From Dendrophyllia cribrosa (taxonomy: Eukaryota > Cnidaria > Anthozoa > Scleractinia > Dendrophylliidae), in the NCBI GenBank assembly GCA_024195265.1, contig JAJLRJ010000010.1, positions 11,858,226 through 11,922,225 on the forward strand: a stretch of DNA of 64,000 nt, given 5' to 3'. The translations under genes were made by a program, and so were the position numbers. A model generated the notes under the pieces. The model saw nothing but the letters and a program-made list of their open reading frames with translations, did no database searches and was not told the DNA's origin. The number at the start of each line of letters is the position of its first letter. Positions within the stretch are counted from its first letter, which is position 1. Positions 1-8,780 of the stretch are shown in pieces.

Positions 1-14
1 GAGATCGAAGTAAA

Positions 15-1157
15 TCATTCATAAAGATTCTTGAAATTTGCTCGAGTAATCACTGGGCCACTCAAAACGTCATTATAAGCGGTATTGAATGACATCAAAG
101 CTCGATAAAGCCTTGATTCTTCAGTCGCTGACATTTCCAATTGGGGATAATAAATACTGTTGTTCAACTCCAGCTGTGCTCTGCTAAAATACCGGTTGTT
201 TGCTCCAATGCTGAATGTCTTGAATTTGAAGATATCATGTTCCTGACTATTATAAGATGCTGTTGGAACAACCCAAATCAATACATGCCTAGGTCTTCGA
301 ATCCCCGTGGAAATGCGGAAGTAGTTATTCGCGGCTATTGTTTCGGCTCTTTCATGGTGCTCTCTCAAATATGTCCACTTTTTAGGTTTCAAATAATCTT
401 CAACATATTGTTTCAAGCCTTTACCATTGAAAATTATTTTTGGGCACCACAATCTGAGTTTAGTGACAATCACTTTTGAATCTGGCGCCGCGCCTTTTCG
501 GAAAATTATGTTGTTGTCATTTTCAAGTTTCAACAAAAGACTTGTTTTTATGTTTGGATGAAGGTTATTTTTGAAAGCAGCGAAATAACTGTATGAATTC
601 AGAGGAATTGATATTTTGTTGATAGCCGCGGCATCAGTCAGGATCTTTCGTCTGGCAAAACCCTCATTATAAAGCGCCTGAGCTGGCCGAGCTTCGGTTG
701 TTCCTGTTGATGTATCAGGATAGAAGAACTGATCTTGCCCAACCGTGTCAGCATAACTTTTTGTGTATTTCAAGAGCGCCAGCACATTTGCCGATTCATG
801 TGCTTTTGTGTTGTTATAAACTGTTTGTCCATTACATTCTACTTGGATTTCTTTTATGAATGTCAGGCCATTAGTTGTTGTGCAATCTTGATTACCATTA
901 TTTGGCCCCGCTGTTATTCCAGTTGCGCTATCAGCCGTTTGAACCAGTTTGAAGTCAACCTCCAGATAGGCATTATACCAATCAATCGGGTTTGCTTCGG
1001 TGGAGTTATCCACGTTGAAGCGATAATTATCTTTTTCCTGCCTGTTGTCATTTGCAATATTATCATTCAATGGTGTTTCTAGATCATAATATGTATATTC
1101 ATATCTTTTTACGAATTCAGGGTTCTTCAAGTTCATTGTCATTTTATTATACATCAT
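15..1157 (-). CDS. Putative double-jelly-roll major capsid protein
   Basis: This 380-residue open frame ends at a TGA at 15-17. Its motif spacing resembles the double-jelly-roll capsid proteins of Polinton-type viruses. An early strand region holds 'WYNAYLEVDF' (about residues 60-69). A following strand with a self-describing loop holds 'FIKEIQVECNGQTVYN' (100-115). A basic-to-hydrophobic strand holds 'RRPRHVLIWVV' (287-297). A late strand pair holds 'RAQLELNNSIYYPQLEM' (326-342). The protein would build the icosahedral shell. At 380 residues it is shorter than the 500-600 usual for Polinton capsids, so a second capsid component remains possible. The start is the first of several close ATGs in a TATAATAAAATG context. 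It is the last gene of the minus-strand virion block. No break is visible. Confidence 0.65.
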   Translation of the reverse strand: MMYNKMTMNLKNPEFVKRYEYTYYDLETPLNDNIANDNRQEKDNYRFNVDNSTEANPIDWYNAYLEVDFKLVQTADSATGITAGPNNGNQDCTTTNGLTFIKEIQVECNGQTVYNNTKAHESANVLALLKYTKSYADTVGQDQFFYPDTSTGTTEARPAQALYNEGFARRKILTDAAAINKISIPLNSYSYFAAFKNNLHPNIKTSLLLKLENDNNIIFRKGAAPDSKVIVTKLRLWCPKIIFNGKGLKQYVEDYLKPKKWTYLREHHERAETIAANNYFRISTGIRRPRHVLIWVVPTASYNSQEHDIFKFKTFSIGANNRYFSRAQLELNNSIYYPQLEMSATEESRLYRALMSFNTAYNDVLSGPVITRANFKNLYE

Positions 1158-1184
1158 ATTTTATTTTTCAGATGACCAACCATC

Positions 1185-1610
1185 TCAGATGAGGTCATTG
1201 TAAACATCTCTCACATACTGATATTTTCCATTAGCTGGTTTGTTGTTTACTTGTGATGTGTTTTGTTTTCTCAAAATTTCCCCAATTTCTTTTCCTTTTA
1301 CTTCTGGAGGTGGCGTGGGCATGGGAACGGGTACCGGATTACTTGGGGCCGCCGCTGGAGATGATTTATTGTTAAACTTATCATAAATTTTTTCACCAAT
1401 CAGCTGCCCAGTTTTTTCTCCAACTTTTTCAGCTCCTTTTTCAATTAATATTTCAGCGGCCTTTGAAGCTAATTTTGAAGCCGTTTTACCTGTTAATTTA
1501 GCTGCGAGTTTCGAGAAAACGTCGCCAAATCCAGCGCCATATCTTATTTCTCCTGTATCAGGATCTCTTTCGCGTCTGTCACCTCTTCTTCTTTCATTTT
1601 GAATGTCCAT
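1185..1610 (-). CDS. Basic, Ala/Lys-rich virion peptide, pVI-like
   Basis: This 141-residue protein has a charged N-terminus (RRRGDRRERD), then 'YGAGFGDVFSKLAAKLTGK' and a long amphipathic Ala/Lys helix, a Pro-rich linker (about residues 85-105), and a polar tail. Small proteins with a GxGF-type motif before an amphipathic helix sit beside the capsid genes in adenoviruses, adintoviruses and Polintons, where they act as membrane-active or capsid-cementing peptides (pVI-like). The assignment rests on composition and position, not on a clear alignment. It lies between the capsid gene (27 bases away) and the penton-like gene (almost abutting), as expected for a late virion operon-like block. The start has the TTAAAATGGAC context also seen at 3513. 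Confidence 0.5.
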   Translation of the reverse strand: MDIQNERRRGDRRERDPDTGEIRYGAGFGDVFSKLAAKLTGKTASKLASKAAEILIEKGAEKVGEKTGQLIGEKIYDKFNNKSSPAAAPSNPVPVPMPTPPPEVKGKEIGEILRKQNTSQVNNKPANGKYQYVRDVYNDLI

Positions 1611-1611
1611 T

Positions 1612-2366
1612 TTAATCCACTTCTTTAATTACTACAGTCAAAGAAATATCTATATCATTCAAATCAACTTCTCGGTCTTCATCATCAGTCATGAAGAAGG
1701 TGAAATCAGAAATCTGCTTAGAGTTTATTTTATTCCACAGGTAATTCATTGGTTGAATTTCGAACGGTAATGATCTGGTTTTAGTGCTGGTTGAGAACGT
1801 GTAAAGCACATTTGATCTTTTACCTGAGATAATTGAATCACTCAAAAGACTGCTTCTAAGATAGATATTGTCAACACCGTTTGATATATTTGGAAACATC
1901 GATCCATAAGCACTAGCTGCCAATTTTGCCGCATCAAATCCTAGCAAAACATGAAAGTTTCCACTGCTTGCAAAATCAATTTGGAAGTTTTCATCCAACT
2001 GAATAAATACTTTGAAAGTGGTCAAATCAAACAACACATTGATTCCAAAGTATCATCGCTTTTTCCAATGCTTTTGTGAATGAATTCGTTGATATCCTCA
2101 TAGTCATAAATTCCTGCAGGAAAGGTTATTGTTTCCCATGTCTGCCCCTTGTCCTTTGAAATCACCAACTTGTTGTTGTTATATTTAGGCCTGATATTAT
2201 GCCAGCTTGCAGTCATAGAAAGATGATCTAAAGCCAAATAGTGTTATTTATTATCTTCCAGCATCAACTCTGGATAAAACTTAATTGTGAAATTCCCTGG
2301 TTTATTTTGTGGGTTTTGTTTTCTTGCATCAATTGATTTAAAGACAAGTACTCTGTTTACATCCAT
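1612..2366 (-). pseudogene. Penton/minor capsid-like gene, broken by a stop and a frameshift
   Basis: The gene begins at an ATG at 2366-2364 that overlaps the stop of the upstream gene (TAATG). It reads through a basic N-terminal stretch to an in-frame TAA at 2246-2244. It resumes in the same frame with 'ALDHLSMTASWHNI' and 'WETITFPAGIYDYEDINEFI', then shifts frame near 2022-2037 into 'TFKVFIQLDENFQIDF', 'NVLYTFSTSTKTRSLPFEI' and 'VDLNDIDISLTVVI'. These motifs match a family that I recall from cnidarian Polinton-like elements, where it sits next to the capsid and is thought to be the single-jelly-roll penton or minor capsid. Unbroken length would be about 250 residues. The stop and the shift make this copy non-functional unless they are assembly errors. 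Confidence 0.6.
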
Positions 2367-3513
2367 TATTTTAAATAATTATTATGAAGTTTTTCATGCA
2401 TTTGCTGGTCAATTGCCCCAATTCTCAAGAGTTCATCATTTATTTGCGCAAGGTCATTCCTCAAGACAGGAGAATTGTTTCCAGCAGCCATTGAGCCAAC
2501 CAAAATCTTCATTCGATCTGCCAGCTCTTCTGGCTTTTGATAGAAGACGACACCCGATCCAACCATCCTTGATTTACCTGAGGATTTGTGCGCAGGTATA
2601 TTTGACAACATGTTCAAATCATTGAACATTTTCACAGCATTCATGGAATATTTGCATCGTGGATTGAATCTTTTTGTGAGAAGATTGACCAAAGATTTGT
2701 CTGCATCTACTCGATAGACAAGTTGCCCACCGCGATAAGCATCAAGTTTCATTTCATTCAACAATCTTGGAACATCAATCAAAAGACCACCATAGTGATC
2801 TCCTTGAATTTTGTAAGCATTCCTTCGGGGTTGTTTATATCTTCGGATTCTCTCTCCTGTTTTTGGTTCTTTAGGCTTTGAATAATGTCGGCGTAAATCA
2901 AATACATGCCCAATTGTCTGTTCATAAGCGTTTAATGTCTTTTGCTCTCTGTGAAAAGATTTAATTTCATCTAAAACTTCTTGCGTGTCTTTTTTTTGCT
3001 CCTCTTTAAGCCGCTTACTTTGTTCGAAATTATTTTAACAGTGTTCTTAACATCCTCTTTTAACGCGTTTAGATCTTGATTTTTCATATTCATCAATTCA
3101 TTAGGCTTAGGATAATGATAATGATTTAAAATAATTCTGTCATCTTTATCAAACCTATTATCTACAGTCGCAAGGGAAATACCTGCTTCTTTTTCATCAG
3201 GAAGGCCTGGAAGTTGTGGTAATTCTGTATTCAGCGTAATAATATCTCTATTACTCTCTACCAAGTCTTTAAAGCCATCAGTCAAAGCAAGTTGATTTTG
3301 CCTCAGTTGCTCAATCACTGCGTCTTGTTTTTCATCTGTCTTCTTCTGTTGTTCAATCAAGGGTTCTCTGAGGGTTTTAAAATAATCACGCATGGCGATG
3401 TCTCTTCCCTGTTCTCGATCTTTTATTTCATTTTTCGCATCTGTGACTGCTTTCGCAATCTGATATCCCTGCTGTTCACGTTCGGCGTATTTCTTTATTC
3501 TTTCAAGGTCCAT
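2366..3513 (-). pseudogene. Helical virion-type protein, split by a frameshift
   Basis: The first part (3513-2971, 180 residues) starts 'MDLERIKKYAEREQQGYQI'. It is charged and largely helical, and ends in a Lys/Arg-rich tail. A second frame, open from about 3034 to a stop at 2366-2368, continues with a charged helix, then 'NAYKIQGDHYGGLLIDVPRL', 'LLTKRFNPRCKYSMNAVK', 'GGVVFYQKPEEL'-like text and 'AAGNNSPVLRNDLAQIND'. The two frames overlap at a T-run (2990-2997), the likely indel site. I recall both halves as one protein of about 380-400 residues in cnidarian virus-like elements; its function is unknown. It heads the minus-strand virion block and its stop overlaps the penton-like start. The TTG apparent start of the downstream part is not a real start. 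Confidence 0.55.
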
Positions 3514-3626
3514 TTTAAGTGGTGAAACAACATTTATTTCAAAAGATAAGTGTTGATTTGAAAGTTAACTCAAAATATAAATGATATATCGGCACTTAAA
3601 TCCATTTTTGTGTTTTAACACTAAAA
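3514..3626. promoter_or_regulatory. Divergent intergenic promoter region, virion genes versus ATPase
   Basis: This short AT-rich gap separates the minus-strand virion block from the plus-strand ATPase block, so it should carry two divergent promoters. Both start codons sit in A-rich contexts (CTTAAAATG leftward, ACTAAAAATG rightward). No classical TATA box with known spacing can be asserted. Confidence 0.35.
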
Positions 3627-4265
3627 ATGAAGATTCCAAACTATGATCGAAATGTCAATAATCGAACAGCAAATAGAAAATATTGTGATTTCCTTGATGA
3701 GGATTTCAGAATGCTTATTGCGGGTCAAACTCGCTGTGGAAAGACAAACACGCTTATGCATATGTTGAGAAAACCTCTCATTTATTATGATAAAATTTAT
3801 TTCTATACACCAAATCAGCACCAAGATAAGATTCAAGACCTCCAAAAGTTGATGGAAGGAATCAGCCAAAAAGTTAGGTATCCAGTGCTTGAACTTCTTG
3901 GGCCGGATGACATCATGAATACAACCGAATACGCCGATAATAACCGCAAAGTAGTCGTTTTTGATGACCTCATTAACTCACCTGATCGAATTCAAAAACA
4001 GATTGCCAATCATTGGACAGATGGAAGGCATCATGGAATCAGCCCAATCTATCTTTCACAGTCTTATTATGATGTTCCTCAAAAGATTCGTTTGAATTGT
4101 TCCCATATGATTCTGTATCCACCTGCAACAAAAACCCACTTGGATCTCATTGCAAAAGAGAATTTGGTTGAACCACATCTTTTCAATAGGTTAGGGTCCT
4201 ATGAATTCCTTTTTCTTGATAAAGAAAAGAAAAGTGTCAAGAAAAACTTTGATGAAGCCTTCTAA
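3627..4265 (+). CDS. A32-like (FtsK/HerA) DNA-packaging ATPase
   Basis: This 212-residue protein has a Walker A motif 'GQTRCGKT' (33-40), Walker B 'KVVVFDDL' (108-115), and a following sensor-like strand 'YLSQSYYDVP' (142-151). These are the hallmarks of the poxvirus A32/Polinton packaging ATPase family, which pumps genomic DNA into preformed capsids. Length is typical for the compact Polinton version (200-280). The basic residues in 'TDGRHHG' (131-137) resemble the arginine region of the family. The frame is intact. It is first in the plus-strand block; its TAA at 4263-4265 lies one base before the fibre start at 4267, so the two are tightly coupled. Confidence 0.85.
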   Translation: MKIPNYDRNVNNRTANRKYCDFLDEDFRMLIAGQTRCGKTNTLMHMLRKPLIYYDKIYFYTPNQHQDKIQDLQKLMEGISQKVRYPVLELLGPDDIMNTTEYADNNRKVVVFDDLINSPDRIQKQIANHWTDGRHHGISPIYLSQSYYDVPQKIRLNCSHMILYPPATKTHLDLIAKENLVEPHLFNRLGSYEFLFLDKEKKSVKKNFDEAF

Positions 4266-4266
4266 A

Positions 4267-5505
4267 ATGGGAATATTCAACAATGTGGGAAGATTCACCG
4301 GTGTTGACTTAAGTGAATACATAAAAAATTTCAACAAACAAGTTCAACAAGGAGGTGGACTGAAATTGGACGCCAACAATAATTATGATATCCAACAAAA
4401 ACGACTGGCCAATGTTGGTGAAGGAGTTGACAATGATGATGCAATCACAAAACATCAAGCTGACACGCTTGAAACAAGTCTCGAAAACATACTAACGCAA
4501 TTAAGGGCTGATTCGCTTCAGGTTGATGGTTCCTCTCATATGACAGGTGATCTTGACCTTCGTGGAAACAAATTGATTCTTCCTGGAGAGATTGATATGG
4601 ACCGGAAACTGATCACAAATATGGACACGGATGAATCAAATGATCTTTCAGCTGTTAATATGATAACTCTGAAAAAATTCCATCCTAATGCTCCAGCACC
4701 AACGCATGAAGTCACGCGGGACATTGATTTGAAAGGACTTTTCAATGCCACACATTCAAAGCAACAAACTTATCTTGATTTATCAGCGAACTATAACAAT
4801 CTGATCTCGTATAATGATGCTAAGAATGTCTTTCTCAGTCGAAAAGAGACATTCCCAATGGAAACAAGCCTTGATATGGGAACTAATTTCATTTATAAGG
4901 TGGAAGACCCAGCAGCAGTCGATCAAGCAGTCAACAAAAGATATGTGGACCAGGAGGCAGCTAAGAAGCTTTCCATTGCAGGTGGAACAATGACTGGGCC
5001 ACTTGATATGAGCGGAGACAAAATCATTGGTCTTCCCGATCCAAAAACATCCAATGAAGCAACATCAAAACAATATGTCGACAGGGAACTAAATATTAAG
5101 ATAGTAAATGTGGTAGAGGAACTAATGAAAACAGAGGCTGAACTCAAAAAATATGTCAATGAATCGCATATATCTTCAACCTCCCACTTGAAGGATGAAT
5201 TCAGATATTTGATGGAGGATGCGGAAGAATCAAGATCTGGACATGATATGACAGTGACTGGGATAACTGATTTTGCAGGTTCAACCCATTTATTCAATAA
5301 AAAAGCTTATGATTTGGAAATTACCAAGTCTTCCTCCAATTTATATTCCGGGAGACTTGGTTTCAACATGTATAAGCTTCCAGAAGGGGAATATAGGATT
5401 TGCATTGAATTCTTTCCGGCTACCATGGATAATGTGAGCGTTGACGTTGTGAGCACAAGCCTGAATATCAATCAACAATCAACAAAAAAATTATCGAATT
5501 ATTGA
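4267..5505 (+). pseudogene. Phage-type fibre protein with GGTMTGPLDMSG repeats; premature stop
   Basis: From the ATG at 4267 the frame gives 412 residues. An N-terminal anchor-like segment (MGIFNNVGRFTGVDLSEYI) is followed by repeats of a beta-helical fibre motif. The clearest is 'GGTMTGPLDMSGDKIIGL' (about residues 239-256) followed by 'SNEATSKQYVDREL'. Degenerate copies are 'MTGDLDLRGNKL', 'LDMGTNFIYKV' and 'AVDQAVNKRYVDQE'. This is the repeat of phage head and tail fibres and fits a receptor-binding spike here. A TGA at 5503-5505 interrupts the frame, but the same frame stays open to 5718 with family-like text, so the stop is internal. The start is chosen because it abuts the ATPase stop; the longer frame from 4201 overlaps the ATPase. 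Confidence 0.75.
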
Positions 5506-6010
5506 AGGTCAATTATTCACATGCATAAATGGCAGATTTCTCCACCAGAAATCATTTATCTGGATCTGAAATGGCAAGGGACGCCGTCGTCAGCTTCTCA
5601 AGGTCCAGCAAAGGTTCTCAATCAGATGTTGAAAGTTCTGTTTATGATTCACCCTTTGTTTATGAAAATCAGGAAACCGGCAGAACCGCGATGGTTATGC
5701 AGACAGATATTGATTTGAATAATCATCAGCTAATCGGAAATTTAATGGAGATGATGATGATTTACTCATTCCCATTGATTGTACATTAAAATTAATTCTG
5801 CTTTTTATTATGCATCGAGACCAACCAGTTTATCCACCCGTCAGCGTTGAAATTGCAAAAAGAACCTTCACATCACCCAAAGGCGGAAAAACACAAACCA
5901 TACCGATTAATCTCCCATTGAAGACATTGGATTCTATTCAGGTCAGACCCTTCACCACAAACCCTCCCACATTTTTTAGTTACCGGGTTTCTTTATTGTT
6001 TGAAGTCTAA
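5506..6010 (+). pseudogene. Frameshifted C-terminal remainder of the fibre gene
   Basis: After the internal TGA the original frame continues ('HMHKWQISPPEIIYLDLKWQ') to about 5600. A second frame then carries 'YENQETGRTAMVMQTDIDLN' up to 5789. A third frame (5810-6010) holds a 66-residue stretch ending in a strand-like 'FFSYRVSLLFEV'. I read this as one C-terminal receptor or trimerisation domain broken by at least two indels. The last piece could instead be a separate small gene starting at the ATG at 5810. The next gene follows four bases after 6010. Confidence 0.45.
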
Positions 6011-6013
6011 AAA

Positions 6014-6565
6014 ATGAGCATCAAAAGAATGATATCTTTACGGCGAAGCCGCAGCCAGCGAAGGCAGAGCATCTTCCAATTCAATCATATTGACTCGACT
6101 ATTGAAAAGGACCTACTTGAAGATATTAAAGCGTTGTATCGTTATTATCACAAACGTTTTTGGTGCTTCAAGAGAGCGTTTAAACATTACAAGAAAATGG
6201 ATTTGGGGTTGACTTTGGCGTCAACAGGACTTGTTGTTGTTGGGACTATTACAGGAGGCATTACCCTGAATCCAATTATTCTGGGAGTTGTGCGCGGTGC
6301 AGGGTTGGGTTTGAAAACCTTCCAGGAAGAAAAGAATTATCGAAAGAAAATTGAAAAATGCGCAAACGCGTTCACGATGTATGAAACAGTTTTACTGGAT
6401 CTGCGGTCATGCTTGAGAGGTGCTAGTTTTAATGCGAAGAAATTCATCGAAGAAATGAGAATACGGGACGAAGTGGTTGTCGACATGTGCCTGGATGTTT
6501 CCAAGTATGAAGTGATGTACGACGCGAAGTTCGCTAAGGATACCTCTAAGGATGTCAAAGCTTAA
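6014..6565 (+). CDS. Membrane-associated protein of virus-like element
   Basis: This 183-residue protein has an Arg/Ser-rich N-terminus (about 1-20), a charged aromatic helix ('ALYRYYHKRFWCFKRAFKHY'), a long hydrophobic Gly-rich hairpin (about residues 64-100: 'LASTGLVVVGTITGGITL', 'GVVRGAGLGL'), and a helical C-terminal half. The pattern suggests one or two membrane passes or membrane insertion. Similar proteins occur beside the fibre gene in other cnidarian Polinton-like elements as I recall them; no function is known. The frame is intact and starts in a CTAAAAAATG context. It closes the plus-strand block that began with the ATPase. A role in virion membrane interaction or entry is inference only. 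Confidence 0.5.
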   Translation: MSIKRMISLRRSRSQRRQSIFQFNHIDSTIEKDLLEDIKALYRYYHKRFWCFKRAFKHYKKMDLGLTLASTGLVVVGTITGGITLNPIILGVVRGAGLGLKTFQEEKNYRKKIEKCANAFTMYETVLLDLRSCLRGASFNAKKFIEEMRIRDEVVVDMCLDVSKYEVMYDAKFAKDTSKDVKA

Positions 6566-6713
6566 ATCAAACTGGTCATTTAACTAACAGTTAGATGGCC
6601 AAAAATGGAATTGCGAAAACATTCAGGATTTAATTGGAGCAGCATGTTAGATCATTTTCGTCATCAACAACAAGGCCACCACCCCAACCATCGCCTTCAA
6701 CGTCGCCTTCAGC

Positions 6714-7359
6714 CTAGTCACTATCTCCATCTTCAAATTCAGCAAACCAGTCACTCGGGTCAATCTTTTTCTTTTGGGGTTCACCATATATTTCTTTGAC
6801 AAGAACTGCTTGTGTTATCATAATAATTGACGAAGTGTCGCTGTTAAGGTAAACTCTTCGCGGGTGTGTGATGCAAAAACCTTCGAATAATTTACCAAGC
6901 AGGTCAACTGGGTCTATTCGGCGCTTTTTTGGCTTTTGCCCCACCCCAGCGGAAAGCTTGAAGAATGGACATATAATATTATCCTCGGCTGAATATAGCT
7001 TTGAGCTTTGAATATATTTTGTTGTTTTGATCACCCTTGACAATAACAATTTCGTTTTCGTTGAAATGGACTTGATTGGGGGCCAGCCGGCGGACTGCTG
7101 GAAGTTGCTCTTTTGCCAGTTTCTGAATCTGCCACTCGAGGGCTTCAAGCTTCTTGGCATCTGGTTTTGCCATAGTTAACCCCAGGGTGAAGGTGTTACC
7201 ATCATGTTCGTGAATTTTCTTTTCGCCTTCCAGCCTGATCGATGGGGCCTTGATGGGAAGTGAAATACTTTTGAATTGTCTATTTTTGGTCGGCTTGGAC
7301 AAGGTGATATCTTGGATCTTTAATTGATTTAGTTTAGTTGGAGTCATTTGGGAAGTCAT
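6714..7359 (-). pseudogene. Acidic-tailed, ssDNA-binding-like protein, frameshifted
   Basis: The gene starts at the ATG at 7359-7357 (CCTAATAAAATG context) with 'MTSQMTPTKLNQLKI' and runs to a stop at 6979. The reading then passes, with a shift near 6985-7030, into a second frame ending at 6714 with 'RIDPVDLLGKLFEGF', 'YLNSDTSSIIMITQAVLVKE' and a strongly acidic tail 'SDWFAEFEDGDSD'. An acidic C-terminal tail after a beta-rich core is typical of single-stranded DNA-binding proteins and would suit a replication role next to PolB. No definite fold signature is visible, so the function is only a suggestion. It is convergent with the plus-strand membrane-protein gene (gap 6566-6713, nothing recognised). 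Confidence 0.4.
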
Positions 7360-7387
7360 TTTATTAGGAAACAAAAAATAAAAAAAT

Positions 7388-8056
7388 TTACAAAAACGAT
7401 ATTTCATTTTCATATTCCTTTTGGTAAGCCAACATTTCTTCCGTTGACAATAAATATCTCTTTGGGAGCATGATTGTATATTCAGGAAACTCTGGAAACT
7501 CCGGGGAAACTGTGAAATATGTGGGATTTGGCAATGTTTCAATTTGCTTCCATGGGGTTGTGTCTTCAAGGGTGATTTTGTAAGCGTCGGATATTCCGGA
7601 ATAAAAACTGTTAATAGCGCTAAGAGAATAGAACCATTTAGGCTGGTAATCTTTGGTCACGCATATCATCACTTCTTTCTGTTTTTCAGTTGGCTTTCTA
7701 CTATTTATAAGATGTTTCAAGCCATCTTTCTTTGAGAGATACGGTTTATTCTCCCTGAGAGCCTTATAAATTGTCTGTAGTGTGACATCAAAACATTTGG
7801 CTGCTTCTTTGACTGTTTCAAAAGTTTGATTATTTATTGTGATTGGAAGTTTATTGGAAAGATATCCTTCAACTAGAAATACTTGTTTGTCGCTTCGTCT
7901 TTTAATTGTCTTATTTTTCATTTTGAGGGCATTCCTCAGTGTTTGCGGTATTAAATCGAAAGATTTTGAAGCTTCATAAAGATCATTGAAAACTCGTGTT
8001 TCAAGAGGTTCATTGCTGTTGTTGATAAGTGTCAGTTTGATACAATCGTTTCTCAT
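7388..8056 (-). CDS. DNA-binding protein with two NUMOD1-like helix motifs
   Basis: This intact 222-residue frame contains two copies of a short helix-turn-helix motif. One is 'VFNDLYEASKSFDLIPQTL' (about 22-40), the other 'TFETVKEAAKCFDVTLQTI' (about 78-96). Each is followed by a basic Lys-rich stretch. The pattern 'F.s..EAa..f.v..qTi...L' is that of NUMOD1-type DNA-binding modules, known from homing endonucleases and phage or virus regulators. No nuclease motif accompanies them here, so the protein may be a transcription or replication regulator. The C-terminal half ('PEFPEFPEYTIMLPKRY') is not recognised. It is divergent from the SAP gene across 86 bases, and both starts share GTAATAAAATG. 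Confidence 0.5.
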   Translation of the reverse strand: MRNDCIKLTLINNSNEPLETRVFNDLYEASKSFDLIPQTLRNALKMKNKTIKRRSDKQVFLVEGYLSNKLPITINNQTFETVKEAAKCFDVTLQTIYKALRENKPYLSKKDGLKHLINSRKPTEKQKEVMICVTKDYQPKWFYSLSAINSFYSGISDAYKITLEDTTPWKQIETLPNPTYFTVSPEFPEFPEYTIMLPKRYLLSTEEMLAYQKEYENEISFL

Positions 8057-8142
8057 TTTATTACATAATATTCTTTTTCAGATTTTTTCACTCTTTTTTG
8101 ATTTTTTTTCTCAAATTTCTATAATTTAATATATGTAATAAA
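8057..8142. promoter_or_regulatory. Divergent promoter region between NUMOD-like and SAP genes
   Basis: This 86-base, T-rich gap lies between two head-to-head genes. Both starts lie in the same sequence, TAATAAAATG, on opposite strands, so the gap is bounded by a short inverted repeat. It should drive the early/replication genes on both sides. Confidence 0.35.
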
Positions 8143-8754
8143 ATGGAATTACAAAGTATTAGAGATATGGGAGATTTTCAAGATTTACGAGCCGTGGACT
8201 TGAGAAAATTAGCAAGTGAATTAAGAATACCAGGCCGCTCCAAGGCTAAAACAAAAGCCGAAATAATTGAGCTTTTGACTGCAAATAATGCGAATGAAAC
8301 CAGATCGCAAGTGGCTGAGCCAGTGGCGCCAATAAAATCACATACTTCGTCACAGACGTTGTCTGAAATGAAAGTTGCGGCTGGACATTACGGGTTGGAA
8401 GGCTTTGAGAATATCAAGTCAAAACCTGACATGAAAGCCTTTCTTGATTACCAACTGAGACCAAAACGGGCAAAAGAAGAGCGAGTTCAACAACCGCCTG
8501 AGCCACTTGATTTGAAAACAAAGCAAAAGCAGATAAAACAGCTGAAGAAAAAGCTTCGAAAAGTGACTAAAAAGATTAGAAACAGCCGACGCCAACACAC
8601 TGAGCTTATTTTGCGAGAAAAAGAAATAAGGCAACAGCTTGCAGAAGTGCGGGGTCGGACAGTTGAACCAGTTGACCCATATGAAATAATTCAAAATGAT
8701 GAACGATCCAATCAAAGATTTACAACATTTATGGTAGGTTCCGAATCAAAATAA
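8143..8754 (+). CDS. SAP-domain, coiled-coil protein
   Basis: This intact 203-residue frame has a SAP-type DNA-binding motif at about residues 15-46 ('LRKLASELRIPGRSKAKT' then 'AEIIELL'), a variable linker, and a strongly basic coiled coil (about 125-172: 'KQIKQLKKKLRKVTKKIRNS'). SAP motifs bind AT-rich DNA and are found in packaging, recombination and replication factors. Position directly upstream of PolB (gap 26 bases, same strand) suggests a replication partner. It could be the terminal protein for protein-primed replication, but no evidence singles out a priming residue. The SAP call is reasonable from the leucine and glycine spacing. Confidence 0.55.
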   Translation: MELQSIRDMGDFQDLRAVDLRKLASELRIPGRSKAKTKAEIIELLTANNANETRSQVAEPVAPIKSHTSSQTLSEMKVAAGHYGLEGFENIKSKPDMKAFLDYQLRPKRAKEERVQQPPEPLDLKTKQKQIKQLKKKLRKVTKKIRNSRRQHTELILREKEIRQQLAEVRGRTVEPVDPYEIIQNDERSNQRFTTFMVGSESK

Positions 8755-8780
8755 ATATCAAAACAATAGACCTTAATCCC

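Noticed and set aside
141..1082. Plus-strand frames opposite the capsid gene
   Set aside because: Shadow frames of the minus-strand capsid gene.
2022..2237. Separate small gene starting at a TTG
   Set aside because: The same frame is open upstream apart from one TAA, and the text is continuous with the penton-like gene, so it is part of that broken gene.
4201..4266. Longer start of the fibre frame (MNSFFLIKKRK...)
   Set aside because: These codons lie within the ATPase gene in another frame. The ATG at 4267, just after the ATPase stop and in a TAAAATG context, is a better start.
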